A stretch of DNA of 64,000 bases, taken from assembly GCA_016699855.1 (NCBI GenBank), contig CP064988.1:2446501-2510500 (forward strand), read 5' to 3'. The notes under the pieces are model-generated. The model was given only the letters and a program-made list of their open reading frames with translations. It was not told the DNA's origin and did not search any database. Position 1 is the stretch's first letter; the number at the start of each line of letters is the position of its first letter. Positions 49,131 through 58,447 of the stretch are shown piece after piece. This stretch comes from Rhodospirillales bacterium. GTDB lineage: Bacteria > Pseudomonadota > Alphaproteobacteria > Reyranellales > Reyranellaceae. A program made the translations under genes and the position numbers.

Positions 49131-52100
49131 ATGACCGAGAGCACCGAGACCAAGCAGACCAAGCCGCTGACGCTGACGGGCGCCGGCCGGCTGGAGCTGA
49201 AGCCGAAGGTCGAGACGGGGCTGGTGCGCCAGAAGTTCTCGCACGGGCGGACCAACGTCGTGACCGTCGAGGTCAAGAAGAAGCGCGTCGTCGCCCCGGT
49301 GGCGCCGCCCGCCGCCGCGAAGCCCGCGGTCGCGGCCGCGCCTGCGCCTGCGCCTGCGACCGCGAAGCCGGCGGCGGCGCCCGCGCCCGCCGCGGTGGCG
49401 CCCGCGCCGACGCCCGCGCCCAAGCCCGCTCCTGTCGCCGCACCCGCGGCCGCGCCGGCTCCCGTCGCCGCGCCGGCGCCGGCGCCCGTCGCCGAAAAGC
49501 CCGCCGCCCCGGCGGCCGTGAGTCCGGCGGCCCCCGCTCCGGTGGCTCCGGCCCCGGCAACTCCGGCCCCGGCGGCTCCAGCCCAGGCGGCTCCGGCCCC
49601 GACGGCGCCGACCGCACCGGCGCCGAAGCCCGCCGCGGCGCCCGTCGCCACGGCGGCGCCGGTCGCGGCCCCCGCCGCGCCGGCGCCGGCGCGCCCGCCG
49701 CTCCGCACCTCGCCCGCTCCGGCGCAAGCGCCGGCCGCCCGCGCGCCCGCCGCCCCCCCGGGCGGTCTGCGCCCCGGTCTGCGTAGCGGCGCGCCCGCCG
49801 CGCCGGCGGCTCCCGCCCGTCCCGTGCCACCACCGCGCCCGGCCCCGACCGGCCGCGGCGTCGTGCTGCGCACGCTGACCGACGAGGAGAAGGAGGCGCG
49901 CGCCCGCGCCCTGGTCGGCGCCGCGAAGGACGAGGAGGTCCGGCGCGCCAAGGCGCTCGAGGACGCCCGCCGCCGCGCCGAGGACGACGCCAAGATGGCG
50001 AAGCAGCGCGAGGAGTCCGAGCGCCGCACCGCCGAGGAGGACGCGCGCAAGCGCGTCGAGGAGGAGGCCCGCCGCAAGGCTGAGGACCAGCTCCAGAAGC
50101 GCATCCGCGAGGCCCAGGCGCAGGCCGGCGTGTCGACGGCCGCCGCCCAGCGCGCCCAGGCCCTGCTCGAGGCCGACGACGACCGCGGCGCCCGTCCGGG
50201 TCCGATGGCGCGGCCGGCCGGCGGCGCCCCGCCGCGTCCGGGCGCGCCGCGTCCCGGCGGCATGGCCGGCGCCGGCGCCGGCGCCGCCCTGCGGCGGCCC
50301 ATGCCGGCCGCCCCGGCGAAGAAGATGACCGGCCCCGGCCGGCGCGAGGAGCCCAAGCGGCGCGCCAAGACGATCGACGTCGGCGCGGCGATCTCGGGCG
50401 AGGACACGGTGCGCGGCCGCTCGCTGGCGGCGCTGCGGCGCGCCAACGAGAAGGACAAGCGCAAGGTCTGGGGCTCGGCGTCGGAGCCGGCCCAGAAGGT
50501 CTACCGCGAGGTCACGATCCCCGAGACGATCACGGTGCAGGAGCTCGCCAGCCGCATGAGCGAGCGCGGCGCCGACGTGATCCGCATCCTCATGAAGATG
50601 GGGCAGCTGGTCACCATCAACCAGGTGATCGACGCCGACACCGCCGAGCTGATCGTGGCCGAGATGGGCCACACCGCCAAGCGCGTGTCGGAGGCCGACG
50701 TCGAGACGTCGCTGGGCGGCGAGACCGACGCGCCGGAGACGCTCGCGCCCAGGCCGCCGGTGGTCACGATCATGGGCCACGTCGACCACGGCAAGACGTC
50801 GCTGCTGGACGCGCTGCGCGAGACCGACGTGGTCGCGCACGAGGCCGGCGGCATCACGCAGCACATCGGCGCCTACCAGGTGACGCTGGGCTCGGGCCAG
50901 AAGATCACCTTCCTCGACACGCCGGGCCACGAGGCGTTCACCGCCATGCGTGCGCGCGGCGCCAAGGTGACGGACATCGTCGTGCTGGTCGTCGCGGCGG
51001 ACGATGGCGTCATGCCGCAGACCATCGAGGCCATCGCCCACGCCAAGGCGGCGAAGGTGCCGATGATCGTCGCCATCAACAAGTGCGACAAGCCGGCGGC
51101 CGACCCGGGCAAGGTGCGCCAGGCGCTGCTTCAGCACGAGGTGCAGGTCGAGGAGTTCGGCGGCGAGGTCCAGTCCGTCGAAGTCTCGGCGCTCAAGCGG
51201 ACCAACCTCGACAAGCTCGAGGAGGCGATCCTGCTGCAGGCGGAGATCCTCGACCTCAAGTCCAACCCCGACCGCGCCGCCGACGGCACCGTGGTCGAGG
51301 CCAAGCTCGATCCCGGCCGCGGCTCGGTCGCGACCGTCCTGGTCCAGCGCGGCACGCTGCGACCGGGCGACGTGTTCGTCGCCGGCGCGGTGTGGGGACG
51401 CGTGCGCCGCCTGGTCGACGACCGCGGCGCCGCCATCGACAGCGCCGGCCCGGCCTTCCCGGTCGAGGTGCTCGGCCTCAACGGCACGCCCGAGGCCGGC
51501 GACGGGTTCCACGTCGTCGAAAGCGACGCCCGCGCCCGCGAGATCGCCGATTTCCGCGCCCGGCGCGACCGCCAGGCGCAGCTGGCGGCGACGGCCGGCG
51601 GCCGCGGCTCGCTCGAGGACATGCTCAAGGGCATCCGCGAGGGCACGGCCAAGGAGCTGCCGGTGGTCGTCAAGGCCGACGTGCAGGGCTCGGTCGAGGC
51701 GATCGCCGCCTCGCTGCAGAAGCTGTCGACCGACAAGGTCGCGGTGCGCGTGCTTTACTCCGGCGTCGGCGGCGTCAACGAGTCCGACGTCACGCTGGCG
51801 CGCGCGTCCAAGGCGCTGATCATCGGCTTCAACGTCCGCGCCAACCCGCAGGCGCGCGAGCTGTCGAAGCGCGACAAGGTCGAGATCCGCTACTACTCGA
51901 TCATCTACAACGTCGTCGACGACGTGCGCGGCCTGATGACCGGCATGCTCGATCCGATCTACAAGGAGACGTTCCTCGGCAACGCCGAGATCCGCCAGGT
52001 GTTCAAGATCACCAAGACGGGCAACGTCGGCGGCTGCTACGTCACCGAGGGCACGGTCAAGCGCGGCGCCAAGGTCCGCCTGCTGCGCGACAACACCGTC

Positions 52101-52262
52101 ATCCACGAGGGCACGCTCAAGACGCTCAAGCGCTTCAAGGACGAGGTGCGCGAGGTGAACTCCGGTTTCGAGTGCGGCATGGCGTTCGAGAACTACGAGG
52201 ACATCCGCGAGGGCGACGTGATCGAATGCTTCGACGTCGAGGAGGTCCGGGCGACGCTGTAG
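49131..52262 (+). CDS. infB: Translation initiation factor IF-2
   Basis: A GTPase that places initiator tRNA on the ribosome. At 1043 residues it is long because of an Ala/Pro-rich N-terminus (residues about 50-240) and a charged coiled-coil region (EEKEARARALVGAAKDEEVR and following). The G domain has GHVDHGKT near residue 549, DTPGHEAF and NKCDKP. Domains II-IV follow, with the final GFECGMAFENYEDIREGDVIE typical of the tRNA-binding end. It starts 49 bases after the ylxR-like gene. Confidence 0.97.
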   Translation: MTESTETKQTKPLTLTGAGRLELKPKVETGLVRQKFSHGRTNVVTVEVKKKRVVAPVAPPAAAKPAVAAAPAPAPATAKPAAAPAPAAVAPAPTPAPKPAPVAAPAAAPAPVAAPAPAPVAEKPAAPAAVSPAAPAPVAPAPATPAPAAPAQAAPAPTAPTAPAPKPAAAPVATAAPVAAPAAPAPARPPLRTSPAPAQAPAARAPAAPPGGLRPGLRSGAPAAPAAPARPVPPPRPAPTGRGVVLRTLTDEEKEARARALVGAAKDEEVRRAKALEDARRRAEDDAKMAKQREESERRTAEEDARKRVEEEARRKAEDQLQKRIREAQAQAGVSTAAAQRAQALLEADDDRGARPGPMARPAGGAPPRPGAPRPGGMAGAGAGAALRRPMPAAPAKKMTGPGRREEPKRRAKTIDVGAAISGEDTVRGRSLAALRRANEKDKRKVWGSASEPAQKVYREVTIPETITVQELASRMSERGADVIRILMKMGQLVTINQVIDADTAELIVAEMGHTAKRVSEADVETSLGGETDAPETLAPRPPVVTIMGHVDHGKTSLLDALRETDVVAHEAGGITQHIGAYQVTLGSGQKITFLDTPGHEAFTAMRARGAKVTDIVVLVVAADDGVMPQTIEAIAHAKAAKVPMIVAINKCDKPAADPGKVRQALLQHEVQVEEFGGEVQSVEVSALKRTNLDKLEEAILLQAEILDLKSNPDRAADGTVVEAKLDPGRGSVATVLVQRGTLRPGDVFVAGAVWGRVRRLVDDRGAAIDSAGPAFPVEVLGLNGTPEAGDGFHVVESDARAREIADFRARRDRQAQLAATAGGRGSLEDMLKGIREGTAKELPVVVKADVQGSVEAIAASLQKLSTDKVAVRVLYSGVGGVNESDVTLARASKALIIGFNVRANPQARELSKRDKVEIRYYSIIYNVVDDVRGLMTGMLDPIYKETFLGNAEIRQVFKITKTGNVGGCYVTEGTVKRGAKVRLLRDNTVIHEGTLKTLKRFKDEVREVNSGFECGMAFENYEDIREGDVIECFDVEEVRATL

Positions 52263-52322
52263 CCCGTGTCCGCCCCGGCGCCGTCCGGGGCGGGTCCGGC
52301 CGGCGCCGTCCCGACAGGGTCA

Positions 52323-52757
52323 ATGTCCCGCCATCGCTCATCGAGATCCTCCACCGAGATCGGCGGCAAGCCGCGCACGCCCAGGCAGCTGCGCGTCGGC
52401 GAGGAGCTGCGCCACGCGCTGGCGGCGGTGTTCGAGCGCGGCGACATGCGCGACCCCGATCTGCGCGGCGCCTCGATCACCGTGACCGAGGTCGACGTCA
52501 GCCCCGACCTGCGCAACGCCACCGCCTTCGTGATGCCGCTGGGCGGCGCCGACCGCGAGCGGCTGCTGGCCGCGATGCGCCGCGCGGCGCCCTATTTCCG
52601 CGCCCAGCTGGCGCGCGCGGTCGAGCTGCGGCACGCGCCCGACCTGCGCTTCGAGCTCGACAAGGGCTACGACCACGCGCAGCGCATCGACGCGCTGCTG
52701 CGCGCCACGGCGCCGCCGCGCGATTCCGGCGCCGCGCCGGAAGACGCCGATTCCTGA
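52323..52757 (+). CDS. rbfA: Ribosome-binding factor A
   Basis: A 30S maturation factor of about 144 residues with a KH-like fold: RQLRVGEELRHALAAVFERGD, TVTEVDVSPDLRNATAFVMPLGG and LRHAPDLRFELDKGYDHAQRID. The ATG at 52323 gives the usual length; a GTG at 52266 would add 19 residues. In most relatives truB and rpsO follow; here maf follows 22 bases later instead. Confidence 0.94.
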   Translation: MSRHRSSRSSTEIGGKPRTPRQLRVGEELRHALAAVFERGDMRDPDLRGASITVTEVDVSPDLRNATAFVMPLGGADRERLLAAMRRAAPYFRAQLARAVELRHAPDLRFELDKGYDHAQRIDALLRATAPPRDSGAAPEDADS

Positions 52758-52779
52758 CGGCGGCGGAACCGTCCGCCCG

Positions 52780-53373
52780 ATGACCGCGCCCATCGTCCTC
52801 GCCTCGACCAGCGCGGGCCGCCGCGCCCTGCTGTCCGGCGCCGGCGTGGCGTTCGAGCCCGTGGCGCCGGAGGTCGACGAGGCCGCCGAGAAGCGCGCGA
52901 TGGGCGCCGTGGACGCCGCGGCGCTGGCGGCGCGGCTGGCCGAGCTGAAGGCGCTCGACGTCTCGCGCCGCCGGCCCGGCGCCTGGGTCGTGGGCGGCGA
53001 CCAGACGCTGGACCGCGACGGCCTGCTGTTCGACAAGCCCGAGACCATCGACCAGGCCCGCGCGCATCTGGTGGCGCTGCGCGGTCGCGCCCACGCCCTG
53101 CGCGCGGCGATCTGCGTGGCGCGCGACGGCGCCGTCGTGTGGCGCCACCTGTCGAGCGCGCGGCTGACGATGCGGGACTTCTCCGACTCGTTCCTCGACG
53201 CCTACGTCGCGGCGTGCGGCGGATCGCTAACGACGTCGGTCGGCGCCTACCGGCTCGAGGGGCCGGGCGCGCAGCTGTTCGAGAGCATCGACGGCGACTA
53301 CTTCACGATCCTCGGCCTGCCCCTGCTGCCGTTGCTCGCGTTCCTGCGCGGCCAGGGCGCGCTCGAAAGCTGA
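52780..53373 (+). CDS. maf: Maf-family nucleotide pyrophosphatase
   Basis: Hydrolyses non-canonical or modified nucleoside triphosphates. The 197-residue protein starts IVLASTSAGRRALLSGAGVAFE, with the serine-arginine phosphate site, and has VVGGDQTLDRDG, FDKPETIDQARAHL and GAYRLEGPGAQLFESIDGDYFTILGLPLLPLL, the conserved Maf end. It is followed by aroE after 3 bases. In many alphaproteobacteria maf and aroE are adjacent, but near infA or coaE/dnaQ rather than after rbfA. Confidence 0.94.
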   Translation: MTAPIVLASTSAGRRALLSGAGVAFEPVAPEVDEAAEKRAMGAVDAAALAARLAELKALDVSRRRPGAWVVGGDQTLDRDGLLFDKPETIDQARAHLVALRGRAHALRAAICVARDGAVVWRHLSSARLTMRDFSDSFLDAYVAACGGSLTTSVGAYRLEGPGAQLFESIDGDYFTILGLPLLPLLAFLRGQGALES

Positions 53374-53376
53374 TCC

Positions 53377-54276
53377 ATGGCGACGCCCGATTTCGCTCCC
53401 CTCCTCGCCGAGGCCGCCGGACGGCCGTTCGCCTTCATCGTCGGCTGGCCGGTGTCGCATTCGCGCTCGCCGGCGCTGCACGGATTCTGGCTGAAGGAGC
53501 GCGGCCTGCGCGGCCACTACGGGCGGCTGGCGGTCGAGCCGGGCGGCGCGGCGCTGCGGGCGACGTTCGACATGATCCGCCGCACGCCGGCGGCGCGTGG
53601 CTGCAATCTGACGATGCCGCACAAGATCGAGAGCCTGGACCTGCTCGACCATGTCGATCCGGCGGCGGCGCGCATCGGCGCGGTGAACACGGTGGTGAAG
53701 CGGGCCGACGGCACGCTGGAGGGCTCCAACACGGACGCGTTCGGCTTCATGGCGGCGCTGCGCGCCGGCGCGCCGGACTGGCGGCCGGAGGCGGGACCGG
53801 CGGTCGTGCTCGGCGCCGGCGGCGCCGCCCGCGCCGTGGTGGCGGCGCTGATCGAGGCCGGCGCGCCGGAGGTTCGCATCGTCAACCGCACGCGCCAGAC
53901 GGCGATCGACCTGGCGGTGCCGTTCACGCCCGACGACGGCCGGACGATCGCGGTCGAGAGCTGGGATCGCCGCGACCAGGCGCTGGCGGGCGCGGCGCTG
54001 CTGGTCAACACCACGTCGCTGGGCACGACGGGGATGGCGCCGCTCGACATCGACCTCGCGGCGCTGCCGAAGGCGGCGCTGGTCGACGACATCGTCTACG
54101 TGCCGCTGGAGACCGGCCTGCTGCGCGCCGCCCGCGCCCGCGGCAACCCCGTCGTCGACGGGCTCGACATGCTGCTGCACCAGGGCCGGCCGGGCTTCGG
54201 CAAATGGTTCGGCGTCGAGATGCCCGGCGTGACGCCGGCCCTGCGTCGCGCCGTCGCCGGCGACCTCGGCGCCTGA
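53377..54276 (+). CDS. aroE: Shikimate dehydrogenase
   Basis: Reduces 3-dehydroshikimate to shikimate with NADPH in aromatic amino acid synthesis. The 299-residue protein has the substrate motif VGWPVSHSRSPALHGFWL, the catalytic Lys in NLTMPHKIESLD, GAVNTVVKRADGTLEGSNTDAFGF, the NADP-binding GAGGAARAVVAAL and IVNRTR. The usual C-terminal GxxMLxxQ appears as DGLDMLLHQGRPGF. It starts 3 bases after maf, which indicates tight coupling. Confidence 0.96.
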   Translation: MATPDFAPLLAEAAGRPFAFIVGWPVSHSRSPALHGFWLKERGLRGHYGRLAVEPGGAALRATFDMIRRTPAARGCNLTMPHKIESLDLLDHVDPAAARIGAVNTVVKRADGTLEGSNTDAFGFMAALRAGAPDWRPEAGPAVVLGAGGAARAVVAALIEAGAPEVRIVNRTRQTAIDLAVPFTPDDGRTIAVESWDRRDQALAGAALLVNTTSLGTTGMAPLDIDLAALPKAALVDDIVYVPLETGLLRAARARGNPVVDGLDMLLHQGRPGFGKWFGVEMPGVTPALRRAVAGDLGA

Positions 54277-54350
54277 GCCCCGCCGCGTTTCCACCGGTCC
54301 GGAAAACGCTCTAAGGTGGCGGCGGTTCGGGGGGAGCCGCGGCGCGAGGC

Positions 54351-57059
54351 ATGGAAAAGAACCTGTTCCGGTACATCTGGCGGCATAGCCGGAGCGAGCA
54401 GCTCGTCATCCTCGGGCTGGTGGTGCTGGCGCAGGTGTTCTATTTCGCCTCGCTCAACATCCCCAAATCGATCGTCAACGACGGCATCGAGGGCAAGGCG
54501 TTCCGGAACGCCGCCCAGGTCCCGTTCCTGCGCATCGACCTGCCGGTGCCGTCGTTCATCGCCGAGAGCGGCTGGATCCGCGTGTTCGATGGCCTGACGC
54601 TGTCGCAGTGGCCGTACCTCGTCGCGATGAGCCTGCTGTTCCTGTTCATGGTCACCGTGAACGGGCTGTTCAAGAAGACCATCAACACCCAGAAGGGCCG
54701 CATGGGCGAGCGCATGCTGCGCCGCCTGCGCTACACGCTGTACGACCGCATCCTGCTGTTTCCCAACGCCCATTTCCGCAAGGTCAAGGCGGCCGAGCTC
54801 AGCAGCATGGTGAAGGACGAGGTCGAGCCGCTGGGCGGCTTCATCGGCGACGCCTACATCCAGCCGGCGTTCCTCGGCGGCCAGGCGCTGACCGCGCTGC
54901 TGTTCATCATCCTGCAGAGCTTCTGGCTCGGCCTGATCGTGATCTCGGTGCTGGCGGTGCAGGCCTTCATCATCCCGCGCTTGCGCAAGCGCATCCTGGC
55001 GCTGGGCAAGCGGCGCCAGATCACGGCGCGCCAGCTCGCCGGCCGCATCGCCGAGACGGTCGACGGTGTGCACGAGGTGCGCACCAACGCCACCTCGAAC
55101 TACGAGCGCGCCGACATCGCGCAGCGGCTGGGCGAGATCTTCACGATCCGCTTCGAGCTCTACCAGCGCAAGTTCACCGCCAAGTTCCTCAACAACCTGC
55201 TCGCCCAGACGACGCCGTTCATGATCTACCTGATCGGCGGCTACTCGGTGCTGTTCGGCGACATGCAGGTCGGCGCCGTGGTCGGCGTGCTGCTGGCCTA
55301 CAAGGACCTGCCCGGGCCGGTGAAGGAGCTGATCGACTGGGACCAGCAGCGCCAGGACATCCAGCAGAAATACGAGCAGGTGGTCGAGCAGTTCGAGCCC
55401 GAGGGCATGCTGCCGGCCGAGCTTCAGGCGATCCCCGACGGGCCGGTGGCGCCGCTGACCGGCGAGATCGAGCTGGCCGGCGTGTCGGTGGTCGAGGAGA
55501 GCGGCGCCAAGACGCTGGACGGCGTCACGCTGGCGTTTCCGGTCGGCGCCAAGGTGGCGCTGCTGGGCGCCGGCGGGTCCGGCAAGGAGACGGTCGCCCA
55601 GCTTCTCGCGCGGCTGTCGGCGCCGACCACCGGCGACGTGCGCGTCGGCGGCGCGTCGCTGCGGACGCTGCCGGAATCGACCACCGGCGCGCGCATCGGC
55701 TACGTCGGCCAGGACGTCTACCTGTTCCCGGTCAGCGTGCGCGACAACCTGCTCTACGGCCTCAAGCGGCGGCCGGCGCCGATCACCTACGCCGACGATC
55801 TGGCGGCGGCGCGCGCGGCCTTCGTCGCGGAGTCGCGCCGCGCCGGCAACCCGATCGACGATCCGCAGGCGGACTGGATCGACTACGACGCGGCGGGCGC
55901 CACCGGCCCGGCCGACATCGACGCGCGCGTGGCGGCAGCCTTGCGGGTGGTCGAGCTGGAGGAGGACGTCTACCAGTTCGGCCTGCGCGGCACGATCGAC
56001 CCGGCGACGCGGCCGGCCGTGGTCGAGGCGATCCTCAAGGCGCGCGCCGAGCTGCACGCGCGGCTGGAGGCGCCGGGCTTCGCGGCGCTGGTCGAGCCGT
56101 TCGACCGCGACCGCTACAACCGCAACATGTCGGTGGCCGAGAACCTGCTGTTCGGCACGCCGGTGGGCAGGACCTTCGATCCCGACAACATCGGCGCCGA
56201 TCCCTACATGCGCGAGGTGCTGCGCCGCGAGGGGCTGGAGGCGCCGCTGACGGCGATGGGCGTGAAGATCGCCGAGACCATGGTCGAGCTGTTCGCCGAC
56301 CTGCCGCCGGGCAACCCGTTCTTCGAGCAGTTCAGCTTCATCGCGGCCGAGGATCTGCCGGTGTTCCGCACGCTGCTCAGCCGTCTGGCCGGCCGCGGCG
56401 TCGCCGACCTCGACGCCGCCGACCGCGCCCGCTTCGCCGCCCTGCCGTTCCGCTACATCGAGGCCCGCCACCGCCTCGGCCTGATCGACGACGCGATGGA
56501 GGAGCGCCTTCTGGCGGCGCGCCGCGCCTTCGCCGACACGCTGCCCGCCGACCTCGCCGGCGCCATCGAGCTCTACGACGAAGCCCGCTACAACGGCGCC
56601 GCCACGCTGCAGGACAACATCCTGTTCGGGCGCGTCGTCTACGGCCAGGCGCAGGGCCCGCAACGGGTCGGCAAGCTGATCGCCGAGGTGCTGGAGGGGC
56701 TGGGTCTGCGCGGCGCTGTCGTCGAGGTCGGTCTCGACTACAATGTCGGCGTCGCCGGCAAGCGGCTGTCGGTGGTCCAGCGGCAGAAGGCCGGGCTGGC
56801 GCGGGCGCTGGTCAAGCGGCCGGATCTGCTGGTGCTGAACGAGGCGACGGCGGTGTTCGACGGCGCCACGCAGCAGCGCGTGCTCGAGGCGGTCCTCGCG
56901 GCCAGCGCCGGCGGCGTGGTGTGCGCGCTGAGCCGGGCGGCGCTGGCCGACCGCTTCGACAACGCCGTGGTGATGGCCGGCGGCCGGATCGTGGCGCGCG
57001 GGACGGCGGCCGAGCTGGCGGACGACAAGGCCTACGCCGAGCTTCTCGGCGCGGGCTGA
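54351..57059 (+). CDS. ABC-type membrane protein with degenerate ATPase domain
   Basis: A 902-residue protein. The N-terminal ~330 residues form an exporter-type membrane domain (hydrophobic segments near LVILGLVVLAQVFYFASL, YLVAMSLLFLFMVTVNGLF and ALTALLFIILQSFWLGLIVI). The ATPase domain is unusual: Walker A is GAGGSGKE (Glu for Ser/Thr), the signature is LSVVQ rather than LSGGQ, Walker B is LVLNE (Asn for Asp), and the H-loop His is replaced by Ser in CALSRAALADR. About 280 residues are inserted after the Q-loop (YVGQDVYLF). This part repeats the pattern x-N-L-L-x-G three times (RDNLLYG, AENLLFG, QDNILFG). A cNMP-binding gene follows by 16 bases. Confidence 0.88.
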   Translation: MEKNLFRYIWRHSRSEQLVILGLVVLAQVFYFASLNIPKSIVNDGIEGKAFRNAAQVPFLRIDLPVPSFIAESGWIRVFDGLTLSQWPYLVAMSLLFLFMVTVNGLFKKTINTQKGRMGERMLRRLRYTLYDRILLFPNAHFRKVKAAELSSMVKDEVEPLGGFIGDAYIQPAFLGGQALTALLFIILQSFWLGLIVISVLAVQAFIIPRLRKRILALGKRRQITARQLAGRIAETVDGVHEVRTNATSNYERADIAQRLGEIFTIRFELYQRKFTAKFLNNLLAQTTPFMIYLIGGYSVLFGDMQVGAVVGVLLAYKDLPGPVKELIDWDQQRQDIQQKYEQVVEQFEPEGMLPAELQAIPDGPVAPLTGEIELAGVSVVEESGAKTLDGVTLAFPVGAKVALLGAGGSGKETVAQLLARLSAPTTGDVRVGGASLRTLPESTTGARIGYVGQDVYLFPVSVRDNLLYGLKRRPAPITYADDLAAARAAFVAESRRAGNPIDDPQADWIDYDAAGATGPADIDARVAAALRVVELEEDVYQFGLRGTIDPATRPAVVEAILKARAELHARLEAPGFAALVEPFDRDRYNRNMSVAENLLFGTPVGRTFDPDNIGADPYMREVLRREGLEAPLTAMGVKIAETMVELFADLPPGNPFFEQFSFIAAEDLPVFRTLLSRLAGRGVADLDAADRARFAALPFRYIEARHRLGLIDDAMEERLLAARRAFADTLPADLAGAIELYDEARYNGAATLQDNILFGRVVYGQAQGPQRVGKLIAEVLEGLGLRGAVVEVGLDYNVGVAGKRLSVVQRQKAGLARALVKRPDLLVLNEATAVFDGATQQRVLEAVLAASAGGVVCALSRAALADRFDNAVVMAGGRIVARGTAAELADDKAYAELLGAG

Positions 57060-57075
57060 GCGGAGGAGGACGACG

Positions 57076-57528
57076 ATGAGCATCAACGAGGAAGTCGAGC
57101 TGCTGAGGGCCGTCCCGCTGTTCGCCAAGGTCGAGCCCGCGAAGCTCAAGCTGCTGGCCTTCACCAGCGAGAGGCTGACCTTCGATCCCGGGCAGGAGCT
57201 GTGCCACCAGGGCGACATGGGCGACGCCATGTACGTGATCCTGGGCGGCTCGGCCGACGTGCTGATCGATTCGTCCGGCGGCCAGATCAAGGTCGCCGAG
57301 CTGAAGAAGAACGGTTTCGTCGGCGAGATCGCGATCCTGTGCGACGTGCCGCGCACCGCCACCGTGGTGGCGCACGACCGGCTGACGACGCTGAAGATCA
57401 CCAAGGAGACGTTCTTCCGCATGGTGACCGAGTTCCCGACCATGGCGGTGGAGATGATGCGCGAGCTGGCGCACCGGCTGGAGGACACCAACCAGAAGCT
57501 GCGCGCGGTCTCGGCCAAGGCCGCCTAG
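57076..57528 (+). CDS. Cyclic-nucleotide-binding domain protein
   Basis: A 150-residue stand-alone cNMP-binding domain. It has EVELLRAVPLFAKVEPAKLK at the start, GDMGDAMYVILGGSADVL, and the phosphate-binding cassette FVGEIAILCDVPRTATVVA, which retains the Gly-Glu and Arg needed to bind cAMP or cGMP. There is no DNA-binding or kinase domain, so it probably acts by protein contact. It begins 16 bases after the ABC gene with a GGAGGAGG ribosome site and likely serves that protein. Confidence 0.9.
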   Translation: MSINEEVELLRAVPLFAKVEPAKLKLLAFTSERLTFDPGQELCHQGDMGDAMYVILGGSADVLIDSSGGQIKVAELKKNGFVGEIAILCDVPRTATVVAHDRLTTLKITKETFFRMVTEFPTMAVEMMRELAHRLEDTNQKLRAVSAKAA

Positions 57529-57539
57529 GCGCCGCCCGC

Positions 57540-58031
57540 GTGAGCCGGCTCGACAGCTTCATCCGCCGCATGCGGGCGCAGCGCGACTGCCTGAACTGGA
57601 TCGCGCCCAGGGTGCGCGACATCCCCGGCCCGGTCCTCGAGGTCGGCCTCGGCAACGGCCGCACCTACGACCATCTGCGCGAGATCCTGCCCGGCCGCGA
57701 CATCCACGTGTTCGAGCGCGAGGTGCGGGCCCATCCCGACTGCGTGCCGGCGCCGGACCGGCTGTTCCTCGGCGACATCCGCGAATCGCTGCCGCGGGCG
57801 CGCGCGGCGCTGGGACCGACGGCGGCGCTGATCCACAGCGATCTCGGCACCGGCGACCGCGCCGCCAACGCCGCGCTCGGCGCGTGGCTGGGGCCGGCGC
57901 TGGATTCGCTGCTGGCGCCGGGCGGCTACGTGGTCGCCAACCAGCCGCTGACGGTGGCGCGCTGGACGCGCCTGCCGGAGCCCGAGGGCGTGCCGGCCGA
58001 CCGCTACTTCATCTACCGCGCGGCGGCCTGA
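57540..58031 (+). CDS. Class I SAM-dependent methyltransferase
   Basis: A 163-residue protein starting at a GTG 11 bases after the cNMP gene. It shows a SAM-binding start (GPVLEVGLGNGRTYDHLRE), an acidic strand end (IHVFEREVRAHP), DIRESLPRARAALGPTAALIHSDLGTG and the late GGYVVANQPL. This is the DUF-type methyltransferase group that often travels with cNMP-binding genes in alphaproteobacteria. The substrate is unknown. Confidence 0.82.
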   Translation: MSRLDSFIRRMRAQRDCLNWIAPRVRDIPGPVLEVGLGNGRTYDHLREILPGRDIHVFEREVRAHPDCVPAPDRLFLGDIRESLPRARAALGPTAALIHSDLGTGDRAANAALGAWLGPALDSLLAPGGYVVANQPLTVARWTRLPEPEGVPADRYFIYRAAA

Positions 58032-58042
58032 CGGCGTCAGGC

Positions 58043-58294
58043 CTACCGCCGCACCATGCGGATCAGCAGCAGCAGGACCACGGCGCCGACCACCGAGCCG
58101 AGGAAGCCGGCCGTCTGGCCGACCTTGTAGAGGCCCAGCGCCTGGCCGCCGAACGTCGCGACCACCGAGCCGACGATGCCGATGGCGATGGTCGCGAAGA
58201 ATCCGGACGGATCCCTGCCCGGCATGACGAACTTGGCGATCAGCCCGACCACGAAGCCGATCGCGACCATGCCGAGGATTCCCATGAGGTCCAT
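58043..58294 (-). CDS. GlsB/YeaQ/YmgE-family membrane protein
   Basis: An 83-residue, three-helix membrane protein: MDLMGILGMVAIGFVVGLIAKFVMPG, GFFATIAIGIVGSVVATFGGQALGL and FLGSVVGAVVLLLLIRMV, with the family's GRDPSGF turn. Members are called transglycosylase-associated proteins but have no shown activity; they respond to stress. It converges with the methyltransferase gene, 11 bases between stops. A GGGAG site lies before the ATG. Confidence 0.92.
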   Translation of the reverse strand: MDLMGILGMVAIGFVVGLIAKFVMPGRDPSGFFATIAIGIVGSVVATFGGQALGLYKVGQTAGFLGSVVGAVVLLLLIRMVRR

Positions 58295-58447
58295 GCCGCG
58301 CTCCCGATCCACGTGGATGTCGACCGCCACAATGCCCGGCGCCGCGCCGGACGCAAGAGCGACGGCGCGGCGCCCGCCCGCCCGCGGGCGGCGGCCGGCG
58401 GGGCGTGGTATCGTCGCGGACGCGCCGCGCCAAACGGAGACCTCGTC

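Noticed and set aside
49002..52106. 1034-codon minus-strand open frame opposite infB
   Set aside because: No conserved motifs, Arg/Leu/His-rich; a shadow of IF-2 caused by GC-rich third positions.
54096..57518. 1140-codon minus-strand open frame opposite aroE/ABC/cNMP genes
   Set aside because: Runs through three real genes on the other strand and has no domain pattern.
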